Counted from the first letter of the stretch, positions 13,583-25,059 are shown. The stretch: DNA of 64,000 nt from Megamerina dolium (GCA_963854835.1 OY978530.1:16326616-16390615); one strand, 5' to 3'. Notes: generated by a model from the letters alone, not told the origin. Numbers and translations: made by a program.

Positions 13583-14369
13583 TAATTGAAATAATGGAAT
13601 TATATAAAAAAAATTATAAATTTTATGTGTTTTTTCCCTCCTCCTTTCTCCGCTCAACCAAAGTTTCGAGCCGATCCGGCTCAAAGGACCAAAAAATATG
13701 TGTTTGAAAGAGATGCCGGTGGGCTCATACCTTGGTTGAGTTGTACTGCTGAGATTTTAACCACCGACCGCTTCTTGCTTTCTAATAAAATTAAAATTAT
13801 TTAAATTTAATCGTTTTTAAATTAGAGAACAATAAATTATAAATATAAAAAAATATTCTTGTATGTTTTCGGGGTTGTTGATGTTTTCGGGTAACGTAAT
13901 TATCCGCCTTCATCTTTTCCAATTGCAAACTATTGTTGTTGATGATTGATGTCAAATCTTGCTGTTGTTGCCGGTGATTTTCTTCCATTTGTTCTGCTTT
14001 ATTAACTGTTGTTGTTGTTGTTACGGTTGATGTGATGGTGGTGCTGCTGCTACTTGCTGTTGCTGTTGTATTTGCATCAGCACACTTTCCATCAACTTCC
14101 AAATTGTAAAGCCTTTCGTTGGTGGCCAATACCATTATTCAAAATGTATGTTTAAATCAAATTTTGATTTATTTAATTATTTTCGTTATCGTAAATTGCA
14201 AACTGATTGTTTCTTATGTACATCACTTTGTACAAAGAAAAAAAAACACGTGATATACTTTTATTCGTTTATGTATATTTATGTATAAACGGCACTAATT
14301 TATTATTGCACTAATTAAAACATGTTCCATAATGGAAATCGATGTGTATTGTAGAGTACAAAAACACTC

Positions 14370-14416
<47 letters not shown>

Positions 14417-14560
14417 AGAAATGAGCGCACTGTTCGTGTCGAGAACAAATATATGAGTGAAAAAAAAGAAGAACAAGAATAGATGTACCGTCTGCTGACT
14501 GATCAAGTCAGAGTTGCCTTCGTCTTCTATAAAGGTGACAACAGACAATGCGCGTGACAT
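13583..14560 (-). repeat. Right arm of the 1-kb inverted repeat
   Basis: Reverse-orientation copy of 8448-9405, containing the same landmarks in mirror order: purine tract, FGAGCC-type leader motif, Ser/Thr-rich frame, T-rich promoter-like region and the terminal TGTCACGCGCATTGTCTG. It is about 20 bp longer than the left arm because of small indels, including GTGATGTACATAAGAAACAA near 14215. A (TA)n stretch (14373-14411) lies inside. Confidence 0.85.
13797..14135 (-). CDS. Short Ser/Thr/Gln-rich open frame, right-arm copy
   Basis: 112 codons starting MVLATNERLYNLEVDGKCAD, colinear with 8864-9172 as far as LQLEK. After that an indel changes the frame to KADNYVTRKHQQPRK. The left copy may be missing a few bases there. 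Unknown function. Confidence 0.4.
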   Translation of the reverse strand: MVLATNERLYNLEVDGKCADANTTATASSSSTTITSTVTTTTTVNKAEQMEENHRQQQQDLTSIINNNSLQLEKMKADNYVTRKHQQPRKHTRIFFYIYNLLFSNLKTIKFK

Positions 14561-14679
14561 AATTTATTATTCTCTAATTTAAAACGATTAAATTTGAATA
14601 ATTTTAATTTTATTAGAAAGCAAGAAGCGGTCGGTGGTTAAAATCTCAGCAGTACAACTCAACCAAGGTATGAGCCCAC

Positions 14680-14725
<46 letters not shown>
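14561..14725 (+). repeat. Third, partial copy of the inverted-repeat unit plus (TA)n
   Basis: Immediately after the right arm ends, 14561-14683 repeats 9155-9285 in direct orientation (AAAGCAAGAAGCGGTCGGTG and AACTCAACCAAGGTATGAGC are shared). It is then cut by a TA array at 14684-14725. The family is thus present three times within 6 kb. Confidence 0.8.
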
Positions 14726-14727
<2 letters not shown>

Positions 14728-14789
14728 ACGGGTAGCTTTTACTCCACCATGTGATATATATATTATGTAATTTTCAAAAAAATAATGTG

Positions 14790-16447
14790 ATTAATTTCAG
14801 TTCGTATCTACTGTTTGTATCTGTAAAAAGTGATTTTAATTTTTCGTCATTCTGTTGTTTTTGATATAAAGTTTGTAAATTAATATCATCTGTTTCTAAA
14901 ACTGCTATACCTGGGTCTCTAGAAAGTGTATCAGCAACTGTATTTGATTCTCCACGATATACAGTTTGTAAATTGTGAGATATATTCCAAATGTCTTATT
15001 TGTCGAGGACTACGCTCAGTTTTTGAATTTTTAGCAAATATTAATGGTTTGTGGTCTGTAAATACTGTAACATTTTGACCTTCTAACCAATGTTGAAAAT
15101 GTTTTATCGTCAAATAAATGGCTAATAGCTCTTTATCGCATGTACTATATTTGCATTCAGATGGACTGAGCTTTTTCGAAAAAAACGCTAACGATTCTTT
15201 ACGTCCTTTGAATTCTTGTTGCAGAACACCAGCAATAGCGATATTTGAAGCGTCTGTAGTAACTGATAATTTTACTTTACTGTTGAAATGATTGACCAGT
15301 ACTTCCTTAGCAAAATTATCTCTTACAGCTTCAAAAAGTTGTGTTGTTTTATCTATCCATTCTAGCACTTTTGTTTTATTTCTTGTAGTTTTTTTAAGCA
15401 TGTTATGTAATGGACTGAGTAATTCGGCTAACTTTGGTATATATCTATGGTAGTAATTTACCATTCCGATAAATTTTTGAAGTTGTTTGACCGATGTTGG
15501 TTTACCAAAATCTTTAATTGTTTTGAATTTTTCAACAGATGTACAAATTCCAACGTGAGAAATATTATATCCTATAAAGTCAAGGTTTTCGACGCCGAAA
15601 ACATATTTTACAGGTTTTATGTTTAAACCATGTTTATTTAACTGTTTAAAATTATAGTTAAATGTTGCAAATGTTCTGATTGATTACTTGCGATCAAAAT
15701 GCCATCCAAATGTGCGAATATGAAATCAAAACTTTGTCTAACTTCGTTAATAAACCTGTGGAATGTTTGTGCTGAATTACGTAAACCAAAAGGCATTCTT
15801 GTAAATTCGAACATTCCAAAAGGGGTTGTAATAGAAGTCTTATGTACGTCTTCTTCTGCAACCGGAATTTGGTGGTAAGCACGTACTAGATCAATTTTGG
15901 AAAATATGTGTTTATCTTGAAAATCTATATGTAAATCATGAATATGTGGTAATGGATATCGGTCTGGTACTGCGATTAAATTTAATCTTCTATATTCTCC
16001 ACAAGGTCTCCAGTCATTTGGTTCTTTTTTTGGTACTTAGTGTAGTGGAGATGACGCTTGAGATTTGGATGGACGACAAATGCCTGTTCTAACTAGCATT
16101 TCAAATTCTGACTTTGCAATTTTATATTTAGTAGGATCGAGACGTCTAGGCCTGCAGAATGGAAGAGGCCCTTCTGTTACAATATGGTGGATTGTCGAAT
16201 GATTAACTTGTTTATTATAACCTGGTTCTGCGATTAAATTTGGAAATTTCTTTAAAAGTTCTGTGTACTTGTTATCTACCCAAAATATTTTAGGTGAAGG
16301 AATATTGCAATAACTTGATATTGCACTGACTGATAAATTTGTTATATTATCAATTAAAGGTTTATGTTTAACATCTACTAACAATCCGTATTTTTCATAT
16401 TTAAAATTTTTTGCCGTAAGTTGAAATGTGTGTGCCTTTTGCTGCAA
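14790..16447 (-). pseudogene. pol: Gypsy reverse transcriptase and RNase H, inactivated
   Basis: RT begins HHIVTEGPLPFCRPRRLDPT, then [30 protein letters not shown] and the catalytic block. There AHLDGILIA (15700-15715) has Gly where the second Asp of the usual LDD should be. Frame breaks occur at about 16035, where a stop-containing shift separates SSPLH from the following [17 protein letters not shown], and near 15660. RNase H (14931-15464) includes LSVTTDASNIAIAGVLQQ, YSTCDKELLAIYLTIKHFQH and NTVADTLSRD. Loss of a catalytic Asp and frameshifts make it a fossil. Confidence 0.88.
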
Positions 16448-16449
16448 TT

Positions 16450-16800
16450 AAAATAATGTCTGACGATCTCTTATAGCTTTTGAATTTTTATGCTGGTAGA
16501 ACTGAAATTTCAGCTTCACTATCTATCAAAAAGGTTAATTTATTTGTTTTATCGTTAACGAATAGGCGACGAGTAGAATATTCTAAGTTTCCATTGCCTG
16601 TCGCCATAACAATGGCATCTTTTCCAGATTATTTTGTTTGTTTTTATAAGCACACGATTATTCGCATTTTCGCGGTTTATCACCAAATTTATAATGGTAG
16701 TGACAGACCCAATTACGTGAGAGTGATCTTTCACGGCTTCTTGAATTCTTTCGTCTATTAAATGGATTTTTGGAATTTCGATTATTGTAATTCATTTGTC
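16450..16800 (-). pseudogene. Gypsy gag C-terminus and protease, CsRn1-like
   Basis: The minus strand shows a zinc-binding motif CHYHYKFGDKPRKC, a basic linker (RNSKNPFNRRKN), and downstream a protease start FLIDSEAEISVLPA. In a functional retropepsin the triad is Asp-Thr/Ser-Gly; here Gly has become Glu. Several frameshifts separate the blocks. It precedes RT on the same strand in the expected order. Confidence 0.65.
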
Positions 16801-17604
16801 CTTTAAGTTCACAAATGTCCAATTGTAATTTCTGGAATTGTTCACATTTTTCAACTACTTTTTCTAGATTATTTGTATAGTTGAATGTATTTTCATTAAT
16901 TAGGTATCAATTATATATTTGTAACTGTATTTTATACTAAATTATTTTCTTTCTATTGTTTACATTTTTATATTCACTTACATACAATTGTATTTAATTG
17001 TCTTTTTAATTTTGAAAATAGAATTTCATTTATATTCACTGAATTGAATTTGAATGAATCTAATTTTTTTTTGTATTCAAGTTCAATTTTATTTTTATGT
17101 TAAATTTTTTTTAACATTTTTTTCACTTACATACAATTGTGTTTATTTAATTGTCTTTTTAATTTTGAAAATAGAATTTCATTTATATTCACTGAATTGA
17201 ATTTGAATTGAAACTAATTTTTTTTGTATTCAAGTTCAATTTTATTTTTATGTTAAATTTTTTTTAACAATTTTAGATTTGTCGATTTTTATTTGATTCG
17301 AATTTTATGTTATTGGTTTGTTATGTAATTATATTTTATTTTTAATATCTTTATGTATTTAGTTCTTTAGTTATAGTTTAGTTTTATATTTTCATCACTT
17401 TTTGTTTTATTTCACTCACTAGGCACACAAACGGATATTGCTGTTTTTCTACTACTCTGTCTGCTTCGCCCAGAAAAAAATTTATTCCACTTTACTGTAT
17501 TCCATTGTGGTATTTTCTATAAATAGTCCTTAATTATAAATGCATTTAAAGTGAATAACAAATGCACACACAATTTTCGTACGCGTTACGTTTACTCGCT
17601 TTTG
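16800..17604. repeat. AT-rich gypsy 5' region with a 149-bp tandem duplication
   Basis: No open gag frame is visible here. A 149-bp unit starting CACTTACATACAATTGT occurs at 16975-17123 and again from 17124 to about 17272 with few changes (small indels near TTTAATTG and GAATTGAAAC). Both copies share TGAAAATAGAATTTCATTTA and a T-run ending in TTAACA. It may be a duplicated part of the 5' untranslated or gag region. Confidence 0.75.
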
Positions 17605-17622
17605 CTCCTGGCAGGATCGCCA
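17605..17622 (-). promoter_or_regulatory. Primer binding site of the CsRn1-like gypsy
   Basis: In the minus sense TGGCGATCCTGCCAGGAG begins 2 bp after the putative LTR end (TTTTAACA), the position and TGG start expected of a tRNA primer site. The tRNA was not identified. Confidence 0.6.
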
Positions 17623-17624
17623 AT

Positions 17625-17842
17625 TGTTAAAATTTATATATATAATTAAAAATGCGTTAACATCAAAAATTGAATCTATTTATTTTTAAGAAAATTGTAT
17701 AATTGAATTGATAAATGAAAATTTTCGATATATAAAAATAAGATCATATTGATCTTCAATAAAAATATTTAACAAGTACAAACATAACAAGTTGCTTGAA
17801 TATCAACAATAATAATAATAATAATAATAATATAACACTACA
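17625..17842 (-). mobile_element. Candidate 5' LTR of the CsRn1-like gypsy
   Basis: In the minus sense the 218-bp stretch begins TGTAGTGTTATATTATTATT and ends AATTTTAACA, with TG and CA termini, immediately followed by a primer site. It contains an (AAT)n microsatellite (about 17808-17832). Its outer edge abuts RNase H sequence of another gypsy, so this element may have inserted there. No partner LTR is available to confirm it. Confidence 0.55.
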
Positions 17843-18790
17843 CCTACCAAGTATATAGGCTCGATTATCCAACACAGCCCATACGAGTGCCAGGAATTCC
17901 TTTTCAATAGTGGAATACCTTTTCTCAGTATGACTGATTGCCCTGCGTACAAAGAATATTACTCTATCTTTTCCAGTTTCACATTGCGTTAGACTTGCAC
18001 CTACCGCCTCTTTACTGGCATCTGTTGTTAGGACAAAAGATTGGGAAAAATCAGAGTAAGCCAGAATTATTTTAAATCTTCAAAAGATTCCTCAGAAATT
18101 TCGCGTGGTGTCTAAGTAGTTTGTTGTTATATTCTCAACAAATTTTCGGTAATAATTCAAATTATCTCTTCTCGTAGAAACGGGCACTTCTCTGTGTTTA
18201 GCTTTAACACTCTTCGTAAGCGTGACTCATGTTGTGCCAAATTCCGACCATAGATGGCAATGTCATCCAAATATACGAAAGAATCTATGCCTTGATGTCC
18301 AGTCAATACGTAATTTATCAATCTTTGAAATGTAGTAGGTACCGCTGTTAATCCAAATGGCATTTTATTAAATTCATAATGTACGACATCTGGACTAAAC
18401 GTGTTTTTTTCTGGGTCTGATGCTTTTATTACTGCTTGATGTTGCCCACTGGCCAGATCAAGCGTGGTGAAATATCGACTATGACCTAAATGATCTAATA
18501 TTGTTTGATTGTAACGTTGTTTAATTTTCTCAAATCTACTACTAGCCTCCATTTACTGTATCCATCTTCTCCCACTTTCTTTTTGACCAAAATTATTGGA
18601 GAGTTCCAAGAAGAAGGGCTGGGAATAATTATTTCATCTTCCAACATTTTTTTACCTATTGCCTATTGATTTCTTCCTTATGCACTTCTGGTAGCCTGTA
18701 CAATTAATGATTAATTGGAGCCTGGTCTATCTTTAGTGGTGTCGTTTGGCTTGGTTTCTCGACAAGAGTTTGGATTTTAATAGCTTCATA
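17843..18790 (-). pseudogene. pol: Gypsy element E: reverse transcriptase and RNase H
   Basis: RT is open over 18157-18552, with RYFTTLDLASGQHQAV, MPFGLTAVPTTFQRLINYVL and the catalytic FVYLDDIAIYG intact. Upstream out-of-frame blocks (PSPSSWNSPIILVKKKVGED) extend to about 18790. RNase H follows at 17850-18150 with motifs resembling TTDASKEAVGA and EKRYSTIEKEFLAL, broken by frameshifts. It is truncated by the candidate LTR at 17842. It resembles 17.6/297- or 412-type gypsy pol; the lineage is not resolved. Confidence 0.82.
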
Positions 18791-18794
18791 TACG

Positions 18795-19735
18795 CAAAGT
18801 ATGCCCTATTTGGTGCTTTCAGCCTGTCTTGAATGGCAAGTGCTGTGTCATCGTTGGCACTAAGCACCACTACAAGATACTTAAATCTTTCTACAGCTTC
18901 AAAACGCCATTGCCAATGACAAGATCAGCTGAGTTGCTTTTTGATTTGGTTCACAGCATATCCTTGGTTTTGTCGTGGTCTATTTATAGTCCAACTTGCA
19001 AGGTCTTCTTTTCTAAAGCGCTGAATGCTTTGTTTAGTGTTGCGACATCTCTTGCAATTATGTCATCTGCATATGTTACTTGTATACTGCTGTTGACGTC
19101 TTTCTGCGAATCGAAATGGTGAATTACTTCATTCAGCAGTAAATTGAAAACCAAGGATCACAGCGCATGTCCTTGCTTAACTCCCGCGATTACAACAAAT
19201 GGGTCCGACAGGTCAATTTGAACAAGTACTTTGCTCATTATGCTTTGCAATGTCATATTCACCAAATTTGCTAATTTTGCTGGGATTCCTCTCCTCATAA
19301 TCGTCGGTTTATTTTCGGCTCGATTCAGGCCATCAAATGCTTGTTTAATATCTATAAATAGGCAGTCCAAATCAACGGTGTATTCCCGAAATTTTTCAAA
19401 ATTCTGACAGATAGTGAAACATTGATAATCACCTATGATCTCCTCCGCAATCTTGCTTACTCGTTGGTAAAATATGCTTGTAAATATTTTGTAACCGATA
19501 TTCAAAAGAGATATTCCTCTGTAGTTATTACAGATAGCTTTGTCCTTTTTTGGTGTATTGGTATAATTATGCTCGAAAGTCACTCATCTGGTATGCATTC
19601 GCTTCTTCAGTTTGTTCTCACAAAAAGCAATAAATGAGTTTTCAGTTCTATACCGCCATATTTAAGAAGTTTTGCGATTATGGTGTCCTCGCCGCTACTT
19701 TTGTGGTTTTAATTACATTTATTTTGAGCCCGTTA
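18795..19735 (-). pseudogene. RTE-clade non-LTR reverse transcriptase inserted in gypsy E
   Basis: The open part (19158-19583) contains CNNYRGISLLNIGYKIF, CLFIDIKQAFDGLNRAE, GIPAKLANLVNMTLQ and GVKQGHAL. Downstream, out of frame, is VTYADDIIARD (near 19060-19090), the catalytic YADD. Upstream there is a decayed VIKTTKVAARTPS block. These match RTE/BovB-like RT. It lies between the protease and RT of gypsy element E on the same strand, so it interrupts that element. No endonuclease is present. Confidence 0.82.
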
Positions 19736-19759
19736 TTTATAATGTAAAAATCTGTATCT

Positions 19760-19990
19760 GTGTTGAGGATTAGGACATACACTATGTTGTCTATCGCTTT
19801 TCCCAATTTCCCATCTAACTACATACCAGGAGATACTTTAAGATTTTTCTTTGAATATCGTTTCTTACTAATATATTTATTAACTAATGATGATTTTACA
19901 AAACTGGTATCTGCCCCAGAGTCTACTAATAAAATAAGTGTTTCATTGAATGTACACATCATCTACATCAGAGACTCACAAACAGTAGCC
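19760..19990 (-). pseudogene. Gypsy element E protease
   Basis: The minus strand encodes FNETLILLVDSGADTSFVKS followed by SLVNKYISKKRYSKK, a retropepsin with an Asp-Ser-Gly active site. A stop follows after KVSPGM, and the RTE insertion begins shortly after. Upstream is the gag zinc region. Confidence 0.72.
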
Positions 19991-19999
19991 ATTTTTGCT

Positions 20000-21540
20000 A
20001 TTGCTGGATGGAATTGATGGGTCAACAACGCCCGGGACGCCTGATTACCAACTACCTCCATCTTACTATCTAACGTAGAGAGTGTGTCAAGAATCTATAA
20101 AGACTCATACCCGACACCTTCTATCTCGGCTGGTCTACTTTCAGCAATATTTTACAGATTCCGGTATATTGGTCATAGCATGGCTCACCGTAGTTTCCCT
20201 CTGTTTTTCCCAACTCTGCATTTATAACACTCGAAAATCCTATGTCCTGGCTTCTTGCAAGAGAAAAATATTGTCTCAGACTTACCGCGATTAGGCCCCG
20301 TGCTCTCTTAGCCTCCCTTACTAGGCTTGGTGTTAGAGTATTATTTCCCCTTTCTCATGCCCGTATTTTGGTCCCTTCCAACCTCTTATGTTGACTTATT
20401 TGAGGATAATAGCCAGTGCTCGCTACCAATGCATCCTTCTTATTCTGGTAGAATGCCGCTATGTTACTGACCTTTGTTTCGTGGGCGTCATACGTGTTTA
20501 GTGTAGTACTCATACATATATTACCTTGGCTATATCGTTAACACTTCTTCAAACGTGCCTTGATTTCTCTAATTCCTTCAGCAATGCTTGACCTGCAATT
20601 GCTCCGTATGCGTTCTCAATATACTGTGTAGCCGTGGATTTTAATTTGCCTAACCTTCTAGAGGAAACATGTATATTTTCCTGGGGAAACCGCTGTGCCA
20701 ATTGTATTTGCTGCAAGAGCAAGAGAGTTCCGGGTATACTCCTCTAAATTATCGAATTTTTTCGAACACCAACTTACAATATCACCGTATAGTCGCTGTT
20801 TTTCACCTCATCGGGCTTTATTATTTTCTCGCTACTTTGCACTCAGAAATGAACTGATGTACTTCAGTCTTTAAGTCTTTAGACTTCGCACCAGTGAGTA
20901 GTGGACCTAGTCTACTGACTGTCTGTACTATTTCGTCAGTATGCATTTTTAACTTTGGTTCCGGTTGTAATTGTGGTTGTGACACAGTCCGACTGACAGT
21001 ATTATATTTAGAGGTGTAAGACGACCAAGACCAAACATATCTCTTCCCCCAGGCAGCGTTCCCTCTGAAGATAACTTACTTTTGCTTGGAGTGCACTTAG
21101 CTGCCCACGGTCAATTGGGGTTCTGAGTCTTTTTTCTGTGAATTCTTCTCATATACCTCTTGCTTTTAAGAAGTCTTCTAATTCCTTATTTCTTCTGAGA
21201 GTCTCAGTAATCTCTACGCCTACCGGTTCCGCGTCGGATCCATGTTTCCGATTCGTGTTCGCAGATCCTTAGTTTGTATCTCTGTCACATCGAAATCGTC
21301 TTTTTTTATTCAGAGTTACTTCAGCTTGGCTTTTCAGAAGGTCGCCTGGTTCGGATAACATGACGTCTGGTTCCCCGACTGGGTTTAGGACCCTTCCGCC
21401 TTGTACATTTAATTTTATGAGCTGGAATTGTTTGAATATGCTGTGACATTTAATTAAGGCCTACGCGAGGGTGATAGCCTCGGTTAGTGCTACGTCTAGT
21501 TTTTCTACTATTGCTTCGTAGGGTGTATATACAAGATTTT
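20000..21540 (-). pseudogene. gag: Gypsy element E gag region, frame-broken
   Basis: Recognisable minus-strand pieces include a helical gag segment (KLKSTATQYIENAYGAIAGQ near 20580-20660) and a zinc-knuckle-like CKKPGHRIFECYKC (near 20215-20265) whose first knuckle Cys appears to be Phe (FFSCKK). Many stops interrupt it. The region near 21,400-21,540 should hold the gag start but has no convincing long frame. Confidence 0.55.
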
Positions 21541-21549
21541 TCGCAGTAT

Positions 21550-21565
21550 CCTACCGGTTGCGCCA
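21550..21565 (-). promoter_or_regulatory. Primer binding site of gypsy element E
   Basis: In the minus sense TGGCGCAACCGGTAGG follows an LTR-type end (AAGCAACA plus three spacer bases), the usual position for first-strand priming. The gag region lies downstream. Confidence 0.6.
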
Positions 21566-21568
21566 AAA

Positions 21569-21664
21569 TGTTGCTTAACTAATTAGTTATGCTTCCGCTG
21601 GGGATTGAACCCACGACCTACAGATCAGAAGGCCAACGCACTCACCACTGAGCTACAGCCTTCC
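21569..21664 (-). mobile_element. tRNA-like SINE head inside or beside the LTR of gypsy E
   Basis: Reading leftward from 21664: GGCTGTAGCTCAGTGGTGAG (A-box region), CCTTCTGATCTGTAGGTCG, then GTGGGTTCAATCCCCAGC (B-box region), then GAAGCATAACTAATTAGTTA and AGCAACA. The first 75 bp match the SINE head at 51158 and 55922; the SINE body is missing. It abuts the primer binding site. It may be a SINE truncated by the gypsy LTR end, or the LTR may contain a tRNA-like module. Confidence 0.6.
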
Positions 21665-22173
21665 ATACATAACTACATAAATTCTAATAGCGTCATGATG
21701 ATGCTGCTCAAACGGTGTTTAATATAAGCAATCAATATATTGTTGACGGCAACTCGCTGCCTGCAATATGTATATTATACACAAACACTGCAACAATATA
21801 TAAGCGCAGCTTAGCATGCTTATTGATTACTCAGCGCAAGTTATGGATTACACAATGCCAATATTCAAAGGATACATAATGATCATTATACTCAATTTAT
21901 AATGATCATTATGTGCAAACACCGATGTGTAAGTAAGTGTGTATATGTGCAACATTTTTTATAATAATAAAACAAAAGATTAAATATATTTGTATAACAC
22001 GAACAAAGCAAAGACCTCAAAAAAGAGGAACCAATGAAAATTCTAAAATTTTTAAAGATATTCTGGTCAATAATAGACATGTGAAGAGAACCAGCTATTG
22101 AAAATGCAAGAAGGATGATTAGGAGATTTAATTAAATGAAAAAAGTAATAGTTTCATTAATAACAACAGATAC

Positions 22174-22176
<3 letters not shown>
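21665..22176. other. AT-rich region, possibly the rest of the gypsy E LTR; no gene seen
   Basis: Contains an inverted pair ATAATGATCATTATACTCAA / TTTATAATGATCATTATG around 21873-21914 and TATATAAG near 21800 that could be a TATA box. No coding frame is convincing, and the outer LTR border could not be placed. Confidence 0.35.

Positions 22177-22231
<55 letters not shown>
22177..22231. repeat. (TA)n microsatellite
   Basis: About 55 bp of uninterrupted TA repeats. Confidence 0.95.
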
Positions 22232-22234
<3 letters not shown>

Positions 22235-22288
22235 CTGGAATTTGAGAGAATACTAAAGGTAGCTTGATATAGGGGAATCGATTTATAA

Positions 22289-23519
22289 ATGGAAGTATCT
22301 CTATGTAAAGAAATAAAGTTTAAAAGTCACAAACCATCAGGCAGTGAGTCTGAAAAAGAAAAAGAAAACCAGTTAGAAATAGGAAGCCCAAAAATGCGTC
22401 AAACACTAATTGAATTCATGGATATAGCCTCGAAAATAATACCAGATTTCAATGGTCAACCCCAAAACTTACAAGGGTTCCTAGACACATTAAGTCTAGT
22501 AGAAGCAATAAAGAAAGACCACGACTTGAAATCAGTAAATTTAGTAAAAGATTTAAAAATATAGCACCCAATCTAATCACAGGTTATGAGAAAAACTTGA
22601 CAAAAATATTAGCAAAATTGAAATTCTCTGTTAAAGGAGAATCGGTTGAAGTAATTTTCGCAAAAGTAATGAATTTAAAACAAAGCAGGAAGGCAGTAAA
22701 CAATTATGCCAAAGAAATAGAAGAACTAACAAAAAGCGTTCAGAAGAATATATTATATAACAAATAGATGAACACTCACCTTGGCACACTGCAACAAAAC
22801 GCTGTCCGTGCAATTACCAAAAACTGCACAAATGGAAAAGTTAAACGAATGATGGAATCCTGAAAATTCAGCAAAATATACGATGAAATTTCGAAATTCA
22901 TCAACAGTCGCACTGAAGCAACTGGAGGTCGAAATTCTGTACTGTACTATGTACAATAATGAAGACAAACTACACAACGATTTGGTTATCGAAGACGTCG
23001 AATCGAAAATACACGTTTTCGTGGACACGATAGAGGACGTGGGAATAGTAACGACAATACCTATCAAAATCGAAATAACTGCTCTAATAATAACAACACC
23101 GGGCTAAACGTCCGGGTAACATTGGAAAGTACGGAAAACGTACAAACCCCAAGTACTCAGTTAACGTAAACAAAAATAATGATAAAGTCTACAACATTAA
23201 CATAAATCTAACTACGTATATTTTCTCCAGAACAACATTAAACAATAGAGTTTTAACGCTACTAATAGACACCGGTGCAGATATACCAATAATAAAAATT
23301 TGACAGGTAGAAAATACCACAATAAACACAAATGCAATTACAAGCCTACATGGTATTGGAAAAAGTGTAATAAAAACACTAGGAAAAGTTAAAGCAGATG
23401 TGAAAATCGAAAATCTACTAGTAAAACACGAATTTCACGTAGTCGATTATAATTTTCCAATTCCATCAGACGGAATACTGGGACTTGATTTTGTTAAAAA
23501 TACAACCATATTCTCGATT
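22289..23519 (+). pseudogene. Ty3/gypsy gag and protease, plus strand
   Basis: The frame 22289-22564 encodes a gag start with an acidic/basic linker and the block IIPDFNGQPQNLQGFLDTLS, common in gypsy gags. Further gag pieces (KGESVEVIFAKVMNLKQSRK, a C-terminal basic region) follow out of frame. The protease at about 23250-23510 reads LLIDTGADIPIIKI, then GIGKSVIKTLGKVKADVKIE and SDGILGLDFVK, with one stop after IIKI. Sequence ends abruptly at 23519, where a minus-strand non-LTR element begins. RT and integrase are absent. Confidence 0.75.
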
Positions 23520-24990
23520 ATTAGAGCGGTTTCTACTGACTTGCCATTGATGTAGGCGTGCTGGCAGTCGGAGATGTGCCGCGGTCCAATCGTTTGTCTG
23601 AGATGTAGATCTATAAGCCTTTGTAATGGCTTTAGTAAAACAGACTAGAGGGTTATGTGTCGAAAGTCTTTGGGATTAGTGTGGAAGCATTTACCTGCCT
23701 TTGGAATAAAGACAGCTCTCACTCTGCGCCATTCCTTAGGAATATACTTAGGGCAGATACAGCCAATGAAGGTTATTATTAACTGCTCTATAACTCTTCT
23801 TTATAGATGTTGTAAATGAGCAGGAAAAATGCCATCCGGTCATTGTGACTTGAATGGTTTGAATCCCGCGATATCGCACATTTGATTTCCCCCTGGAAAT
23901 GAAATGAGTGTTTATGTGAGAAGGGCTGTCTTCATGCGTACGTGCATTTGACAGCACGAATTGTCTGACTAGAAAAAGGGTGTCAGTGAGAAGTTTTAGG
24001 GCGTCGTTCTCTGAGGCGGTCCATGTTCCATCCGCCCTCTGTAAGGCACTTGATATAAATGTGGACACAGAGAGTACCTTCCTAAAAAGCCTTGCAGGGA
24101 CGGAAACTCCCTCAACATCTTCACAGTAGGTTTTCCACGATTTCCATTTCACCTCTCTAAGCATTTTTTTTGTATTTCTTTAGATATTCTTTGTACAGGT
24201 CCCAATCCAATTCCAACCTGTACCTTTTTAGGTTTTCCTCGTAGTTTCCAAATCGGGCATGCTAAGTTTTGCGCTGACGGTCGTGGTCAACTAACTTACT
24301 AGAGATTTTTATGTTTCCCTGCTACTTATATCTGAGTCTATCTCTTTGATGTGACTGTTAATCATATTTCTGAAGATTGTTCACTTCGTTCTTTGAATAT
24401 TTCGAACGACTAAAAGTTTTTTATTATGCTCCTCGAGCATAAATTCAAAGTACCTGTAGTCATAAAATGAGGGTTTCGTAAGAGTAATGTCTAACATTTC
24501 CTGCCTATTTGGATATAAAGGTAGGAGAGTCCCCTATGTTGCATATTAGTAAGTTAGTAGATGCTAAGTAATCAAAAAGTGACTAACCTCTCTCATTGAT
24601 GTCGGAGCTGCCCCAAAATTTGTGATGCGCTTTGGCATCGCATCCGATGATTGTTGCCAGCTGCCTATTCATGACTTCGGCAACCACTTTTCTCAGAAGA
24701 TCTGTGAAACAATATGTAATCTGAGAGCCCTATCTCACAGATGTCATTATGTCATCTTTATCACTTTGAGTATTCTCCCCTCGACTTAAGAGTTCCGGCC
24801 TCTATTTGTATACTTTGTTTGTTAGTCTTGTCCATAAATATGTCCCACGATATGCAGACAAAGGGTTACTGTGTACCAGCCAGACTGACTCGGCACGGGA
24901 CGTACAGTACTATAGTCCAGCTTAAGGGATAGGAAATGATGGGAATTTGGGATAAGGAAGGGTTAAAATAGACACTTCTGTCCTACGGAT
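23520..24990 (-). pseudogene. Non-LTR retrotransposon (LOA/Jockey-like) endonuclease-RT fragment
   Basis: Read right to left: an endonuclease block IIGCDAKAHHKFWGSSDINE (about 24594-24660, a variant of the usual CDANAHH), a GDSPTFI block, then the EN-RT linker KSWKTYCEDVEGVSVPARLF (open at 23748-24164). The RT N-terminus follows with YIPKEWRRVRAVFIPKAGK and HISDCQHAY. It stops before the RT catalytic site. Stops and frameshifts are frequent. It resembles LOA-group elements but differs in sequence from the LOA family at 29-35 kb. Confidence 0.72.
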
Positions 24991-25059
24991 AGGCTCTGCC
25001 AATCAGTGTGTAACTTTTTTGGTTACGGTGGAATTTTCATTTCCTTTCAATAGCTTAAG
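24991..25059. other. Short spacer, nothing recognised
   Basis: Unique sequence between the non-LTR fragment and the gypsy RNase H. No motif found. Confidence 0.5.

Larger units (their letters stand above)
14726..17842 (-). mobile_element. Ty3/gypsy element, CsRn1-like, decayed
   Basis: Read right to left it has a 5' LTR candidate (17625-17842), a primer site, a damaged gag/protease region and RT plus RNase H ending at about 14790. The matching integrase is probably the fragment at 7706-7960. The gag zinc motif CHYHYKFGDKPRKC (about 16667-16708) resembles the CHHC-type motif that marks the CsRn1 clade. No second LTR was found in the window. Confidence 0.7.

Noticed and set aside
22631..23067. 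Minus-strand frames opposite the gypsy gag at 22.6-23.1 kb
   Set aside because: The plus strand carries the gag and protease blocks in order; the minus frames have no motif.
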